DNA of 64,000 nt from Vanessa cardui (GCF_905220365.1 NC_061153.1:7708001-7772000); one strand, 5' to 3'. Counted from the first letter of the stretch, positions 21,535 to 33,643 are shown. The notes: generated by a model from the sequence alone, not told the origin. Program-made: numbers and translations.

Positions 21535-21955
21535 TAGTACAGGATCCGGGGCCTATTTTGTCACTTGATTACTATCAAGCTAATTTTCCGTGAGTAGCTT
21601 CATTTTGATAAGACGCCCAACAATTTCCTGTGCGAAAATTCTCGATATTGGTAGCTAACAGAGGTAGCAATAATAAAATATGTCGATTTGATGATTCTCA
21701 AATATTAATTACTAACTGGATTGTTTTTTATTAAATCTTAAGATAATTATCTAAATTATTTGAAATAATATTTGTCCTACAAAATCTATGGTTTCATCAA
21801 AGAGTCCTCCCCCTCCAACATGTATTGATAACGAGATCACCAAAAATTATTACTAACCAGCTGATTTTTTTTTTATTACTTAGTTAATATATATATAATG
21901 TCACGGTCATATTGTCCTACAAATTCCGTGGTATGTTATCCCGGTCCTACGGTCA
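21535..21955. repeat. Academ-like left terminal inverted repeat
   Basis: A 421-bp repeat, inverted at 28543-28963 with very few differences. It contains GTCCTACAAA twice (21774 and 21914), a motif repeated throughout the element ends. Confidence 0.88.
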
Positions 21956-22241
21956 GAAATTGTTAATACCATAAGACCATTTTTCTCATTACTAACTGTA
22001 GGACAAAAATATTACATAATAGGTTAGTGTGTTCAGTGCCCAAATAAAACAATGTCCTACAAAAAAACAGGTATGTATCACTAGTCCGACAAAAATTGTC
22101 ATTTTTTCGTTTTCCGATTTCTAACATAAGATACAGTGAGAAAATCTTTTTTAAAATTTAAATAAGTTTATTTTTTTGAAAAATGAGGTACAAAAATTAG
22201 TGTATTGGTGTATTTATAGATAATAAAAATTAATCTTCATC

Positions 22242-25200
22242 TTATTCATCCGATGAATCATAATCTTCGCTACTAACATCGCTGTCATCTTCATTTGTGT
22301 CACTTTCCTCACTTGTGATATCTGACTCTATAATAACATGAAAAAATTAAGTAAATTATATAATAATGAATAATCAATCAATAAATAACAATAGTATAAA
22401 TAGGTTACCTTGTATTTCAGAAGATAATTCTTCAAAAGATGGACTTTGGGGACCATCAAACCAATAGTATTCATATTTGCCATCAATTATTGTCCATCCA
22501 AAATTTTCCGGCAATTTTTCCGTGGGGTACCGCATATGTGCGTTACACCATACATTGCAGATAAATACAGTTCTTTTAATTTGTTGTAACAATTCTTCTT
22601 TTGTTGGTGGCAAACTGGAAGGATCATATCATTTTCAAATAACTCGTACCGTCCTTTGTTGATATCATTTTTTATTTTTAATGAATACACTCTGCATACA
22701 TACTCTTCAATAATTTGAAATACCTCATTCGATGTTGTTAATGCTGTATTTTCAATGTGTAGGAGTTGAATAAAAGCCTCTTGAAATTTTTTATTTTTCT
22801 TTAAAATACTAAAAGGTCTCTTTTTTCCTTTACGAAAGAAAGCGGGATTATAATCATTTCCTGTAAAAATATGGCATATAGCGAGTGAACAAGATAATTG
22901 ATCCCCAAGTTTTTCATACATTTCATTTATGTTTAAGTACATTTTTTTTTACTCGTGCTTAAATTAATTATTACTTGAATTTCATCTTTTAAATACTTAA
23001 AATTAGCCAGCATTATTATTGGTATATCAGAATCTGTACAATGTATCTGCACACGATAGTTAGAATTTAATTGACAAATGTGGTATACAATTTTGGTATC
23101 AGCTTCTTCATGATAACACGAGAGGTTATAGTCAATGACTCTTTTTATTTTATTTTCACTAGACACCTCATAAGTGTAACATTGATCATAGTTAAGTTTA
23201 ACAGTTTTTCCTGTGATCAATATAATAAATTCGTCCCTTGTCCAATCTTCAATTAAAAATTCGACAAATTTTTCTTTAAAGTTGTTGCTCCTCAATAATT
23301 TGCAGAAATCTGCAGGACGATTAGAGTCTTTACGTATTACGTCATACTGTGTGTCCTCTTCACCTCTCAAATCATGTTCAAAATCTTTAATACTGGGTTT
23401 TTTGTATTTGTCAAATATAATATGTACTTCTTTTCTGTTATATGTAAGTATTTTTAATATATGCATCGAGATTTTACCATATTTGTTTGGAAGGTTCTTC
23501 AATGTATGTAATAAATAAAATCCATCTACTAAGTGAATGTCTGCTTCTGGAGGATTTAGTATTTCAGTTTGATATTCTAGTAATTCATTAATAACCACAG
23601 ATTTGGGGGTCTTGCAAATTGTTCCATTTGTGTGACAAAGTGAAAATGGAATAGGAGCTAGAGGATAACTTAATGCTTTTTCTATATCAATTTTATTTTG
23701 TAGTGACGCATAAAGTAGACGACCAAAAACATCTCTTTGTATCTTAACTTCTCTCACTTTTCCATTAATTTTGACTTTTTTCGTATTTTTGTACTCAAAA
23801 TTAATTATTTTATTTTTAGTTATGGCTTTATCAAACCTATCTGGTGTAGCTCGAGTCTCAGCAATGAAATTCTTTTGTTGTTTTTCGCCTTCGATCTCAA
23901 CTGATGATAAAAATTTATATATTTCATCGTTTACTGACTGACCTTTCGATATATTGTAAAGATGATCTTCTGACAGCTCTAATGCAAAAGGATTGGTATA
24001 CTGCTTTATCAGTTGCATCAGTACTTCTAAGTTTTTGGTAGATTTATTAATAGTTGACTTCTTTAAATCATTCGTAATATCATCTGTTGATTTCATATTA
24101 CAAAACTCCATTACTTTAGATATAATACTTGTACGTAGTGAATGAATAATTGACCATTTTTGTCTTGCAGAGAACGAGTTTGTAATATTAATAATTCCAG
24201 AAGCTTTAGAAGCAGCGTCAGCGTTGATTGTTTGTTCAAGTGTTAAATCAACTGGGATTCTTGAAAAAGGTTTCATTGTTCTTCGAATGCCTATGAAACT
24301 CTTTTGACAATCTTAAAGCAATCCGGGATGTGTAGTTTCAATATTTATCAACTTATCCCAATAAATAGACATATACCTTGCATAATTATGATGATTCATT
24401 GAAAAAAAGACATTTGTTATTTTCGGTAAAGTGTGTACAAATAAACTGAAGTCACCTATACGAATACTATATTCTAATTGGAGATAATATTCTACTAATC
24501 TTGTGTACATTAAATAAATTTGAGGTGTTTTACCATGACTTCCATTTAAAGTTTCACTTTTATATATTTTTCATATTTGTTAAATAAGATCTTTAAATTC
24601 CCATTGGTTATTTGTGGGTCATCATTTTGTTGCTCATTAAATATTTCTAAGTATTCTTTAATATTTTCCAGGTTCTGATAATGTTGTAAAAACCTTTCCA
24701 AATGCAAAATCTGCAAAGCAAGAGAAAGTAGAGGATGAATTTTCCTGCACCGATTAAAGTGTTTCCCACTTATAAAGGAATTGATAGAACCACTGGCCAA
24801 ATTTTCACAAAATTTCGCTATCTATAAGAATATTTGTTAACCCACATCCACTTATAAATTTTCCGATAGCTTTCATGAATGATAACATTATGTGGAAAGG
24901 TCCAAAATTAATGAAAAGTTTTTGAAATTCATCCTCCGCACTCTGTATCCGTAAAGCAATTTTGGCCATAGCTAAATCGTAAGTAACGCTGAAGAATTTT
25001 TTCTGACATTCCGAAGCGATTTGCAAACTTCTTCGCATGGTCTCCTTTACAACAGCCGGATCCGTGGGTGAATTATTAATTTGCGTTAAATACTCAATCT
25101 TTTGAATTCTACTGTCATCTTTTAAAATTTGGCATTATATCCTACCCACATTGGCGTGTTTGAAATTTGAAAGTAATGGGAAAGTATCCATTTAAAATAT

Positions 25201-27748
25201 CTGTGCTGAAAATTAATTAAATTTTGCGGTTCTTCAGATAACGCTACACTACTACGCCAAAATTCTGGACGACGTTGCTTCGCGTACGGTACATTTTCAA
25301 ATGTCTGTTCCTCAAACGAACGTTTTCTACGGCCAGTCAAATCACGAACATTAACTGATAAATTCTGTTGAGCTTCTGTAGATGCATCGTTCCTTTTGAT
25401 GATGTTCAATTCTTCTTCTGTAGGGATATTTTGATAAATGATACCCACAGTGTAATGCAAGGTATTTTTACCAGAGCTTGTCTCTACATATCTGTCGAAA
25501 TTATCCTACGCTACTCCAGATGATAATAAAGAAGTTGGTTGAATGCCGGCAGGACATGATCGATTATTAGTGGCACAAGAATATGCAGCAGACGTCTCCA
25601 ATTCCAGTACGCTTGGATAATTGATGCAGTAACCTTGTCTGCTTAATATATCCACAACTTTTTTGCTTCCCGTGAGGCTTTTCATTGTTATACCCAGTAA
25701 AATATGTTTTCGCGGTTTAATATAACCTTTAGTAATACTGTAGATTGAGTCCTGCGAATAACATGAAGACAATCTCTGAACCCGATCGCAGCTTTCTTTG
25801 CCAATACCGTTCAAAGCAGTAGTCCAAAATAAATCCAACCATTTTGGAACATCGCACTGTCCTTCATTTAATACTTCACTATCAATGAAATCAGTTAAAG
25901 GTTTTTTTTTAATTTTCAATATATTTTTTCGATATTTCAAGGCGAAATCCTGTGCTTCTTGTTGAAATAATATATTACTGATTTCTTCATCATCGGTTGT
26001 TTCAATATCTACATCAGATGAAATAACAAATTGTTGATTAGAAATATTAACCAATGATATTTTGTGTCTTAATTGAGCTTGTATAAAATCCTTAAGAGCT
26101 TTATTGCTGAATGTGGTAGCTTCTAAATTTGCGTGGTCATACATTTCTTTCACAAATTCAGCATAACAATATTTCAAGTGAGCTAATGACATCACTCGTC
26201 GATTTATAATAATTTCTTGCTGAATATAATTAATCAATCGTTCTCTGGCAATTTTATGGCCTTCTCGTTTCGTAGCCCAATCATTACTTGGAGGTGGATT
26301 CGTTTTCCTTTGGTATTTCGCAAAATAATTCACACTACATATATTGTGATACGCCAAAAAATCATCGTTAACCGAGTTAGTTTCGTCTTGAATTTTTAGT
26401 AACATCTCTATATCACCCAGTTCTGTTGAATAATTTTTAATTTTTTCCAGAAAGGACATTTTGTTTTTAATTTTACGACACTAAATTTGTCGCCCTTTAC
26501 GTTTTATATTGACTTTTTCACAAAAAAAAACATTTCTTTGCTGACTCATCATCTCGAAAACTTTGTACATCTACTTCACAATCTGTATTGTCCCCCTCAA
26601 CAGTATTTTCCGAGTCTTCGATATTACTGGTTTCATCATTTACTAATGTTGAATTTTGGTCAATATTTCTGTAAATAATAACGTGCGCAGCAGTTTTATA
26701 ATGGAAAATAAATAAATAATGTCAAGAAGATTTTTTGAGATTTGTATAACAAATAAAAAAAAATTTTTAATTAACTAACCGTGAAGTGCATGGCAATGGG
26801 TCTGGTTCTGCATTTGGAGCAGACGTTAAAGAAATCGAGGAATCAATAATTGCGGTAGATTGAGACGTAGATGATGTTGAAGCTGGCTCAGTGCTGTGTA
26901 TATGAGAAATTATTTTAAAAAAAATAAATAATTATTTATTTGAGAAAGATGCAAGTACACACAGTCTACATAAATATCACTTAAGATTATCGATATTGAA
27001 AAAATGATCCCATATTAAATTAATATTTGGTAAAATAGTTATACAAGAACAAATGTAAATAATAAAAAACTTCCCGAGAAGAGTCGAGCATTTCCGAACG
27101 TATTTGAATTCTCCGAGGCTTGAATGAGTAAACAATAAACACGTGGCTTAGTTTATTATTGCATTAAATATATTTATAATATACTCCAAAGGATCATGGC
27201 AGAAAAATCACTGAGTCTTTTTGAAGTGTCTTAAGATGTGATATATTCAAAACTCTGTTATTTTATTACCACATTTTTTTTATAAAACTAGTTTTTCAAA
27301 AGGAAGTCTCAAAAAAAATGTAATTATAAAAGTTAATTAATTACTTCCGGTTTACTAAAACTAGCAGTTTTTAGGTAATAATGTGACCACGCTACGATTT
27401 TTATTTATTTTAGCGTTTTTCATGAAATACTATTTTAGTTCATAATAAACATTATCTTTCAATAATTTTAAAAATAAAGTAAAAAAATATTCGAGCGACT
27501 TACCTTTCATAAGACAAATATTTTGATTTCACTCGAAATTCTTTGTAACAAGAGGAATGATAACCTATTACTTCGTCATTCCAATTTTCAGGTAATATAA
27601 CATCTCCATATTTATGTTGATGATGTTTTCGAGCAGATAAAAAAGTTTTACAGGAAAGCCAAATGTCTGCATTAAACTTCTTCACTTCTTCCCTTTTCTC
27701 TCGGAAAGTAGGATTTTCACAAAGCAAATTACACAAAAAACACTCCAT
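22242..27748 (-). pseudogene. Academ-like transposase gene, four predicted exons, decayed
   Basis: Predicted exons on the minus strand: 27748-27504 (MECFLCNLL, then YHSSCYKEF), 26893-26780 (Ser/Thr-rich), 26668-22409 (main body) and 22327-22242 (acidic tail ending SSDE). Donors GTAAGT, GTTAGT and GTAACC and AG acceptors fit, and reading phase is kept across the junctions. The main exon carries a Cys/His part, YTVGIIYQN, GPFHIMLSFMKAIG, FISGKHFNRCRKIHPLL, PVDLTLEQTINADAASK and a nuclease-like end (YHEEADTK, CTDSDIPII, TGNDYNPAFFRKGKK). It is broken by TAG at 25506-25508, TAA at 24313-24315 and several one-base shifts (near 26530, 25122, 24805, 24546, 22940), most in homopolymers. No single ORF survives. 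Function as a transposase is inferred from the family. Confidence 0.75.
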
Positions 27749-28122
27749 AATTATTTTGCAGCACGTGAACTGAAAAATGCTTACTAACACGCTTATACTA
27801 GACACAAACGTGGGATACCTACTACGACGGAGTAAAAATGCTCTGCGCACGCGTAACGGCGTGAATCAGCTGTTGTAGAAAAATACAGAAACCCAAGCGG
27901 CACAAAGTTTTCTTTGTTATTGTTTTGTTTAATTTCAGTTGGCGTTCAGTAATTTTTTAACTTATTGTTAAGTGAAATCTACCGAAAAGTCAAGATTTTT
28001 TTTTCTCACGCTTGAGAAATAAATTGATTTTTAATTTCATGACTTTCCAATATATATTCAATTGAAGCACCGCAATAGCGTACCACGCTATTTTTACATT
28101 TATGATCTGTACTACTACTTTC

Positions 28123-28509
28123 GACCGTAGGACCGGGATAACATACCACGGAATTTGTAGGACAATATGACCGTGACATTATATATATATTAACTAAGTA
28201 ATAAAAAAAAAATCAGCTGGTTAGTAATAATTTTTGGTAATCTCGTTATCAATACATGTTGGAGGGGGAGGACTCTTTGATGATACCATAGATTTTGTAG
28301 GACAAATATTTTTTCAAATAATTTAGATAATTATCTTAAGATTTAATAAAAAACAATCCAGTTAGTAATTAATATTTGAGAATCATCAAATCGACATATT
28401 TAATTATTGCTACCTCTGTTAGCTACCAATATCGAGAATTTTCGCACAGGAAATTGTTGGGCGTCTCATCAAAACGATGCTATTCACGAAGATTCAGCTT
28501 GATAGTAAT
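28123..28509. repeat. Extra tandem copy of the right Academ-like TIR
   Basis: This stretch repeats 28543-28930 in the same direction, including GACCGTAGGACCGGG, GGAGGGGGAGGACTC and TGTTAGCTACCAATATCG. It lacks the outermost 34 bp of the true end. The right end of the transposon is thus a tandem pair, while the left end is single. Confidence 0.88.
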
Positions 28510-28542
28510 TATTTTTACATCAATGATCTGTACTACTACTTT

Positions 28543-28963
28543 TGACCGTAGGACCGGGATAACATACCACGGAATTTGTAGGACAATATGACCGTGACAT
28601 TATATATATATTAACTAAGTAATAAAAAAAAAATCAGCTGGTTAGTAATAATTTTTGGTGATCTCGTTATCAATACATGTTGGAGGGGGAGGACTCTTTG
28701 ATGAAACCATAGATTTTGTAGGACAAATATTTTTTCAAATAATTTAGATAATTATCTTAAGATTTAATAAAAAACAATCCAGTTAGTAATTAATATTTGA
28801 GAATCATCAAATCGACATATTTTATTATTGCTACCTCTGTTAGCTACCAATATCGAGAATTTTCGCACAGGAAATTGTTGGGCGTCTTATCAAAATGAAG
28901 CTACTCACGGAAAATTAGCTTGATAGTAATCAAGTGACAAAATAGGCCCCGGATCCTGTACTA
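28543..28963. repeat. Academ-like right terminal inverted repeat
   Basis: Reverse complement of 21535-21955, ending GGATCCTGTACTA and followed by the TAA duplication. The left and right repeats are the same length, 421 bp. Confidence 0.88.
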
Positions 28964-28966
28964 TAA

Positions 28967-29000
28967 ATATATACTGTTTTAAATATTTTGGAATATTAAT
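28967..29000 (-). pseudogene. LINE-Z sliver between Academ and Gypsy-1 (piece 4)
   Basis: These 34 bp code on the minus strand for a short stretch (YSKIFKTVY) that bridges the endonuclease-RT linker of LINE-Z. It fits between YVNK at 33655 and the RT upstream part at 21531. The support comes from reading order and frame, not from length. Confidence 0.5.
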
Positions 29001-29650
29001 TGTGGGGATCAACCACACATTTATATATATACACACACGCACAGACACCACATATATTATAATAATATTTACATTAATCTATGTATACATTATTATTACA
29101 GGTACTCACGTTAATATATTTTATTAAATTGTATTTATATTATAATTATCAATACACCAATACAAAACATTTATATATTTAATATTATTTATAAACGCGC
29201 GGTTATTCTCCCGTGCACCAGCCGCGGCGTTCATATCAGCGTCGTCTGGAGCGGCAGTATCGCTCGAACGATGCGCAAGCGCCGCCCATAAGGTGGAGCT
29301 ACCGCGTACGGCGTACCGCCAGTCGTATATACGTCTTGACGCCATTCGCATGTCACTCGCGCTCGCGCCGCTTAATTATCGTTTTTACGTTGTTTTGTTC
29401 TGTGTCTATATGTATCTGCTTTGTGTTTTTATTCTGTTTATTGCGTGTTACTCTCAGTGCTTAAACTTTCTATTTCCACTGTATTTCTCCTTCTGACATT
29501 CTCTTTGTGCCGTGCTTTCTTTGTGAACCTTTCTTCGTACATTATAAGTTTCGTGTATATCTACGTTAGTATCATTTACCTATCTCACACCACCAGCCGC
29601 CGGAGATTGTAAGGTAACCAACAAATATTAAAACCATAACTACCTACACT
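29001..29650 (+). repeat. Gypsy-1 5' LTR (left edge tentative)
   Basis: The right edge is set by the ending CCTACA just before the primer-binding site. The left edge is placed at TGTGGGGATC on the TG...CA rule and because LINE-Z coding ends there. There is no second full LTR to compare with, so the left edge is uncertain. Confidence 0.5.
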
Positions 29651-29651
29651 G

Positions 29652-29661
29652 GTGACCCCAT
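29652..29661 (+). promoter_or_regulatory. Gypsy-1 primer-binding site (tRNA-Trp type)
   Basis: TGGTGACCCC follows the LTR by one base. CsRn1-type elements are reported to use tRNA-Trp, whose 3' end would pair with this sequence. Only ten bases match; the following bases (ATTTTG) do not fit the usual extension. Confidence 0.55.
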
Positions 29662-29685
29662 TTTGAATACCGTGTGGATTACAAG

Positions 29686-30510
29686 ATGGTTACTGGGTGT
29701 GGCACCAAGGACGATCAGACGGACGTAGAAAACGCCGCGTCTGAAATTTGCCAAGTGGGCGTGCGAGTTCCACCATTTTGGCCGGACGAACCTGACATCT
29801 GGTTCGCACAACTGGAAGGTCAGTTCATGATCGCAGGCATCACCAACGATGAAACAAAATTCTTTTACGTCGTCTCACAATTAGACCGGCAATACGTGCG
29901 TGAAGTCAAGGACATTATTACCAATCCTCCTGCTCGGGATAAATACGAGAAGCTCAAGTTAAAGCTAATCCGAAGATTGAGTGCTTCGAATGAGAACAAG
30001 GTACAGCAACTTATGATGCACGAGGAACTGGGTGACCGCAGACCGTCACAATTTCTTCGGCATCTCCAGGGCCTAGCAGGTCAAGAAGTGACAGACGAGT
30101 TCCTGCGCACCATCTGGACGAGCCGACTTCCTGCAAATATCCAATCCATACTAGCAGCTCAACCTCATGCGAGTCTGGACACCCTGGCCGATCTCGCGGA
30201 CAGAATCCACAACATTGTACCGACACCGACTCATCATGTCGCTGCGACGAGCAGCACCAATCCGGGATCCAGCATCGAGTCTCTGGCTCGAGAAGTCGCC
30301 GAGCTACGTAGGCAACTACAGAGCCTCACTACCAGAGACCGCAGTCCCAGGTCTTGCAGCAGGGCGAGGAGCCGTCCACGCTCACGGTCGAACTCCAGGT
30401 ACCGTAAGTTCCCGCTTTGCTGGTACCACTCTAAGTTCGGCAGCGGAGCTAAGAAGTGTGTCCGTCCCTGCGACTTCAAGGCGGCGGAAAACTCTCTGGG
30501 CGGTCGGTAA
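29686..30510 (+). CDS. Gypsy-1 gag, CsRn1-type with CHCC finger
   Basis: An intact gag of about 274 residues. The first ATG is at 29686 (MVTGCGTKDDQ); the frame is open a little further upstream but without an ATG. The N-terminal part (PPFWPDEPDIWFAQLEGQF) is a hallmark of this group. The middle (YVVSQLDRQYVREVKDII, RPSQFLRHLQGL, LRTIWTSRLP) is capsid-like. A Ser/Arg-rich stretch precedes CWYHSKFGSGAKKCVRPC, a C-x3-H-x8-C-x3-C finger that replaces the usual CCHC knuckle. It overlaps the protease frame by 55 bases in the -1 phase, suggesting frameshift expression of pol. Confidence 0.88.
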   Translation: MVTGCGTKDDQTDVENAASEICQVGVRVPPFWPDEPDIWFAQLEGQFMIAGITNDETKFFYVVSQLDRQYVREVKDIITNPPARDKYEKLKLKLIRRLSASNENKVQQLMMHEELGDRRPSQFLRHLQGLAGQEVTDEFLRTIWTSRLPANIQSILAAQPHASLDTLADLADRIHNIVPTPTHHVAATSSTNPGSSIESLAREVAELRRQLQSLTTRDRSPRSCSRARSRPRSRSNSRYRKFPLCWYHSKFGSGAKKCVRPCDFKAAENSLGGR

Positions 30511-33176
30511 TCGCGACAACCGACAGCCCCATCACCTCTGGTCGCCTGTTCGTCACGGACAAATGGACGAAGACGCAGTTCCTGGTCGACACAGGTAGCG
30601 ACCTGTGCGTCTTCCCCCTCTCCATGCTACGAAAACGTCGTGAACCAACGACGTACAAGCTCACGGCAGCCAACGGGTCGACCATCAATACGTACGTGTA
30701 CAAACACCTCACGTTGAACCTCGGACTTCGGCGTGACTACCCGTGGCGTTTCGTGGTGGCGAATGTGACAAAGCCCATTATAGGGGTAGACTTTCTATCT
30801 TTTTATAATTTAGTTGTAGATTGTAGGAACCAGAAACTTATAGATAACATTACTACTTTATCTACTAGCGGCTTGTGCGGCTTTAAATTGTATAGATGTG
30901 CTGTCTATAAAGGTGTCGACTGGCAATACGCGGTATCATCAATTACTCTCACGCGAGTTCGCTGATATCACGCGGCCAGCCGGCATACATAACTCAGTTC
31001 CACACAACACACTACACCACATCCGCACCACACCAGGTCCTCCAGTTTCCTGCAACCCTAGACGCCTGGCTCCCGACAAGCTTATGATAGCGAAACGCGA
31101 GTTCGAGGCAATGCTCGCGAACGGGACAGCACGACTTTCGGAGAGTCCCTGGTCGTCTCCACTACACCTGGCACCGAAAAAGGACAACGGCTGGCGCCCG
31201 TGCGGAGATTATAGGAGGCTCAACGCTCGTACCACGGGATGGTACGAGCATCCGATTAGACATCTTCACGATTTTGCACATCAAATTTGTGGTAGCAAGG
31301 TCTTTACCACTTTAGACCTCGTGAAGGCGTATAATCAGATACCGGTAAATCCTGAAGATATCCCCAAGACGGCAATAACCACACCATTTGGCATGTTCGA
31401 ATTCCCGTACATGACTTTCGGACTTCGGAATGCTAGACAAACGTTTCATAGACGAGCTGACTCGTGGTCTGGACTTCGTGTATGCGTACTTGGATGACTT
31501 TCTCATCTTCTCCGAGAACGAAACCATACACGAGGACCACTTGCGTCAAATTTTCACCAGACTCAGGGAGTACGGCATGGTGATCAACGTATCCAAGTGC
31601 GTGTTTGGGGCTCCCGAGGTAACCTTCCTAGGTTACTCTATTTCGGAGAGCGGTACCAAACCCTTGGATACGAAGGTTCAAGCCATCCGCGACTTTCCCC
31701 CGCCAAAAGATGTTAGGCAGCTGAGGAGATTTTTGGGCATGGCCAACTTTTACAGGAGGTTTCTACCGCATGCCGCCCAAATCCAAGCGCCTCTTAACTC
31801 CATCTTAGCGGGGTCAGTCAAGGGGTCCACACCTATCTGCCTCACCGACGATGCTCTGAAGGCTTTCCTTGCCACCACGGAAAGCTTAGCCAACGCAGCC
31901 TTGCTTGCTCATCCAGATCTGGATGCCAAGCTCGCGTTGGTCACGGGAACGATTGGCAACCATTAGCCTACTTCTCCCGAAAGCTGAGCCCGTCCCAAGC
32001 CAAGTACTCACCTTACGATCGCGAATTACTTGCGATCTATGAGGCGATAAAGTACTTGCGGCATGTGCTAGAGGCGAGACTTTTCACTGTCTATACTGAT
32101 CACAAGCCGATCAGTTTTGCTTTCCACGAACGGAAACAAAATTGCTCGCCTCGTCAGTATAGGCATCTGGATTATATCGCCCAGTTCACCACCGACATTA
32201 GGCATATCTCTGGCAAAGATAACATCGTTGCCGACGCCTTATCTCGGATTGAGGAACTGGAGTCTCCGATTAGCCTCGCCGATCTGGCTAGGGCACAACT
32301 TTCGGACCCTGAGCTGATGAGTATCTCACGGGACAGACGTCCCTCCGTCTCGAAAAGCTGAGACTACCTGGGAGCCGCGTTTCACTGTACTGTGACACCA
32401 GTACATCGACTCCCAGGCCGTTTGTCACCAAGCATTTCCGTAAGCCCGTGTTCGACTGTCTGCACTTCCTCAGTCACCCTGGTGCCAAGGCATCTACCAG
32501 GTTGGTGACTGAGAGATTCGTATGGCTGGGAATTCGGAAGGACTGCAAGATCTGGTCCCAGGCTTGCCTGCCATGCCAGCGTGCGAAGGTGAGTAGACAC
32601 GTGTCCGCACCTATGGGCACGTTCTCTTTACTTCGCGCACGCTTCAAGCACGTGCACGTTGACCTGATTGGCCCACTACCCATTTCCTCTGGTTTCAGGT
32701 ATTGCCTAACCGCCGTCGATAGATTCACTCGATGGCCGGAGGTAATACCTATTGCCGACATCACGGCAGAAGCCGTTGGTAAGGCCCTCTTGTCCGGTTG
32801 GATATCCCGCTTTGGTTGCCCGATAGATATTGTCACAGATCGTGGACGACAATTTGAGTCGTCACTGTTTCAATATCTATCGAAGGCCATAGGTTTCCAA
32901 CATAAACGGACAACAGCCTACTACCCGGCATGCAATGGGTTAGTGGAACGCTTTCATCGTCAGCTGAAAGCCGCCATCACGTGCCATGCTGACCATAACT
33001 GGTCCGAGGTGCTGCTGCTCGTCATGTTGGGGATACGAAGCGCGTACAGAGAGGACCTACAGTCTTCAGCCGCCGAACTTCTTTACGGCGAGCCTTTAAC
33101 TCTTCCCGGTGAATTTTTCCATCCTAGCGTCCCCGGTACCACCGACATCTCGGAATTTACCGCGCGGATACGCTAA
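30456..33176 (+). pseudogene. Gypsy-1 pol: protease, RT, RNase H, integrase, broken
   Basis: Protease (FLVDTGSDLCVFP, 30456-30965) is followed by RT in another frame (HHIRTTPGPPV, GWRPCGDYRRLNART, LVKAYNQIPV, FGLRNARQTF). After a further shift near 31435 comes the catalytic YLDD (near 31490) and FLGMANFYRRFLP. The RNase H start is damaged: LALVT runs into GTIGNH and a stop, and the TDAS stretch is missing. It resumes as YFSRKLSPSQ, TDHKPISFAF and DNIVADALSR (32056-32361). Integrase (32448-33176) has H/C residues (HFLSHPGA, CLPCQRAK), DLIGPLP, TDRGRQFES and NGLVERFHRQLK, and ends at ARIR without its C-terminus. At least four lesions: a dead gene. The part from 31663 on is present again, with the same lesions, at 43498-45011. 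Confidence 0.88.
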
Positions 33177-33185
33177 TATTAAAAC

Positions 33186-33626
33186 CAGGGATGTAACGGA
33201 GGTAGTTTTATCGGAACCGAAATCGGAATCGGAATCGAAATCGGAGGCAGGGTCAGTTTGTTTAAGGACAAATAAAACATGATTTATAGTCAATTCTTTT
33301 CTTTTTAATTTTTTATTACAAAATAAAATACAACTGTGAAAAAAATTGGCATAATTCCAAATAAACAAAAGATAAAATTAATGAAATTAATTAAAGTTTA
33401 ATTAAAATTAAAACCCAAAGTAACGTGTTACATTTGGTTATATTACAATAAATGAACAAAAGCTAAAACACAGCACAGGCCGTCGCGCGCCGCCCGCTTT
33501 GTTTCGTTAGACCTCCGATTAACATCCGATACAAAAGTATCGGAACCGAAGTCGGAACCGAAAGTGTAATAATAATCGGAAGTTCCGACTTAACGGAACC
33601 GGAATCGAAGCTCCGTTACATCTCTG
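33186..33626. mobile_element. hAT-like MITE, 441 bp
   Basis: Ends CAGGGATGTAACGGAG and, inverted, CAGAGATGTAACGGAG give a hAT-type terminal inverted repeat. The flanking 8-bp duplication is ATTAAAAC (33178-33185 and 33627-33634), the length expected for hAT. The interior contains repeated CGGAATCGGAATC-type sequence and no transposase. It lies in the LTR remnant of Gypsy-1. Confidence 0.88.
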
Positions 33627-33643
33627 ATTAAAACCATAACTTC

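Larger units (their letters stand above)
21535..28963 (-). mobile_element. Academ-like DNA transposon, 7.4 kb with 421-bp TIRs
   Basis: The element is bounded by TAA target duplications (21532-21534 and 28964-28966) and by inverted repeats beginning TAGTACAGGATCCGGGGCC. It holds one multi-exon gene on the minus strand. The protein has Cys/His-rich N-terminal parts and a C-terminal region like the XPG/FEN1-type nuclease (HEEADTK, then TDSDIP, then TGNDYNPAFFRKGKK). A transposase with an XPG-like nuclease and 3-4 bp duplications is the published description of the Academ superfamily, so I place it there by inference. It sits inside LINE-Z. Confidence 0.75.
29001..33643 (+). mobile_element. Gypsy-1, CsRn1-type LTR retrotransposon
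   Basis: A Gypsy element on the plus strand with a 5' LTR, a primer-binding site starting TGGTGACCCC, gag with the CHCC-type finger typical of CsRn1 elements, and a pol with PR, RT, RNase H and integrase. The 3' side is shortened: integrase ends at 33176 and only the last ~24 bp of an LTR follow (interrupted by a MITE), so the integrase C-terminus and nearly all of the 3' LTR are deleted. The deletion joint carries AATATTAAAAC, also found near the end of the 5' LTR. It sits inside LINE-Z. Confidence 0.85.

Noticed and set aside
29213..29612. Short plus-strand frames upstream of Gypsy-1 gag
   Set aside because: They lie within the LTR and leader; none has a domain and none is conserved in composition.
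33096..33368. A 90-codon frame rich in Asp/Ser (and its mirror at 43306-43578)
   Set aside because: It is the translation of the CGGAATC-type repeat in the MITE and antisense to integrase.
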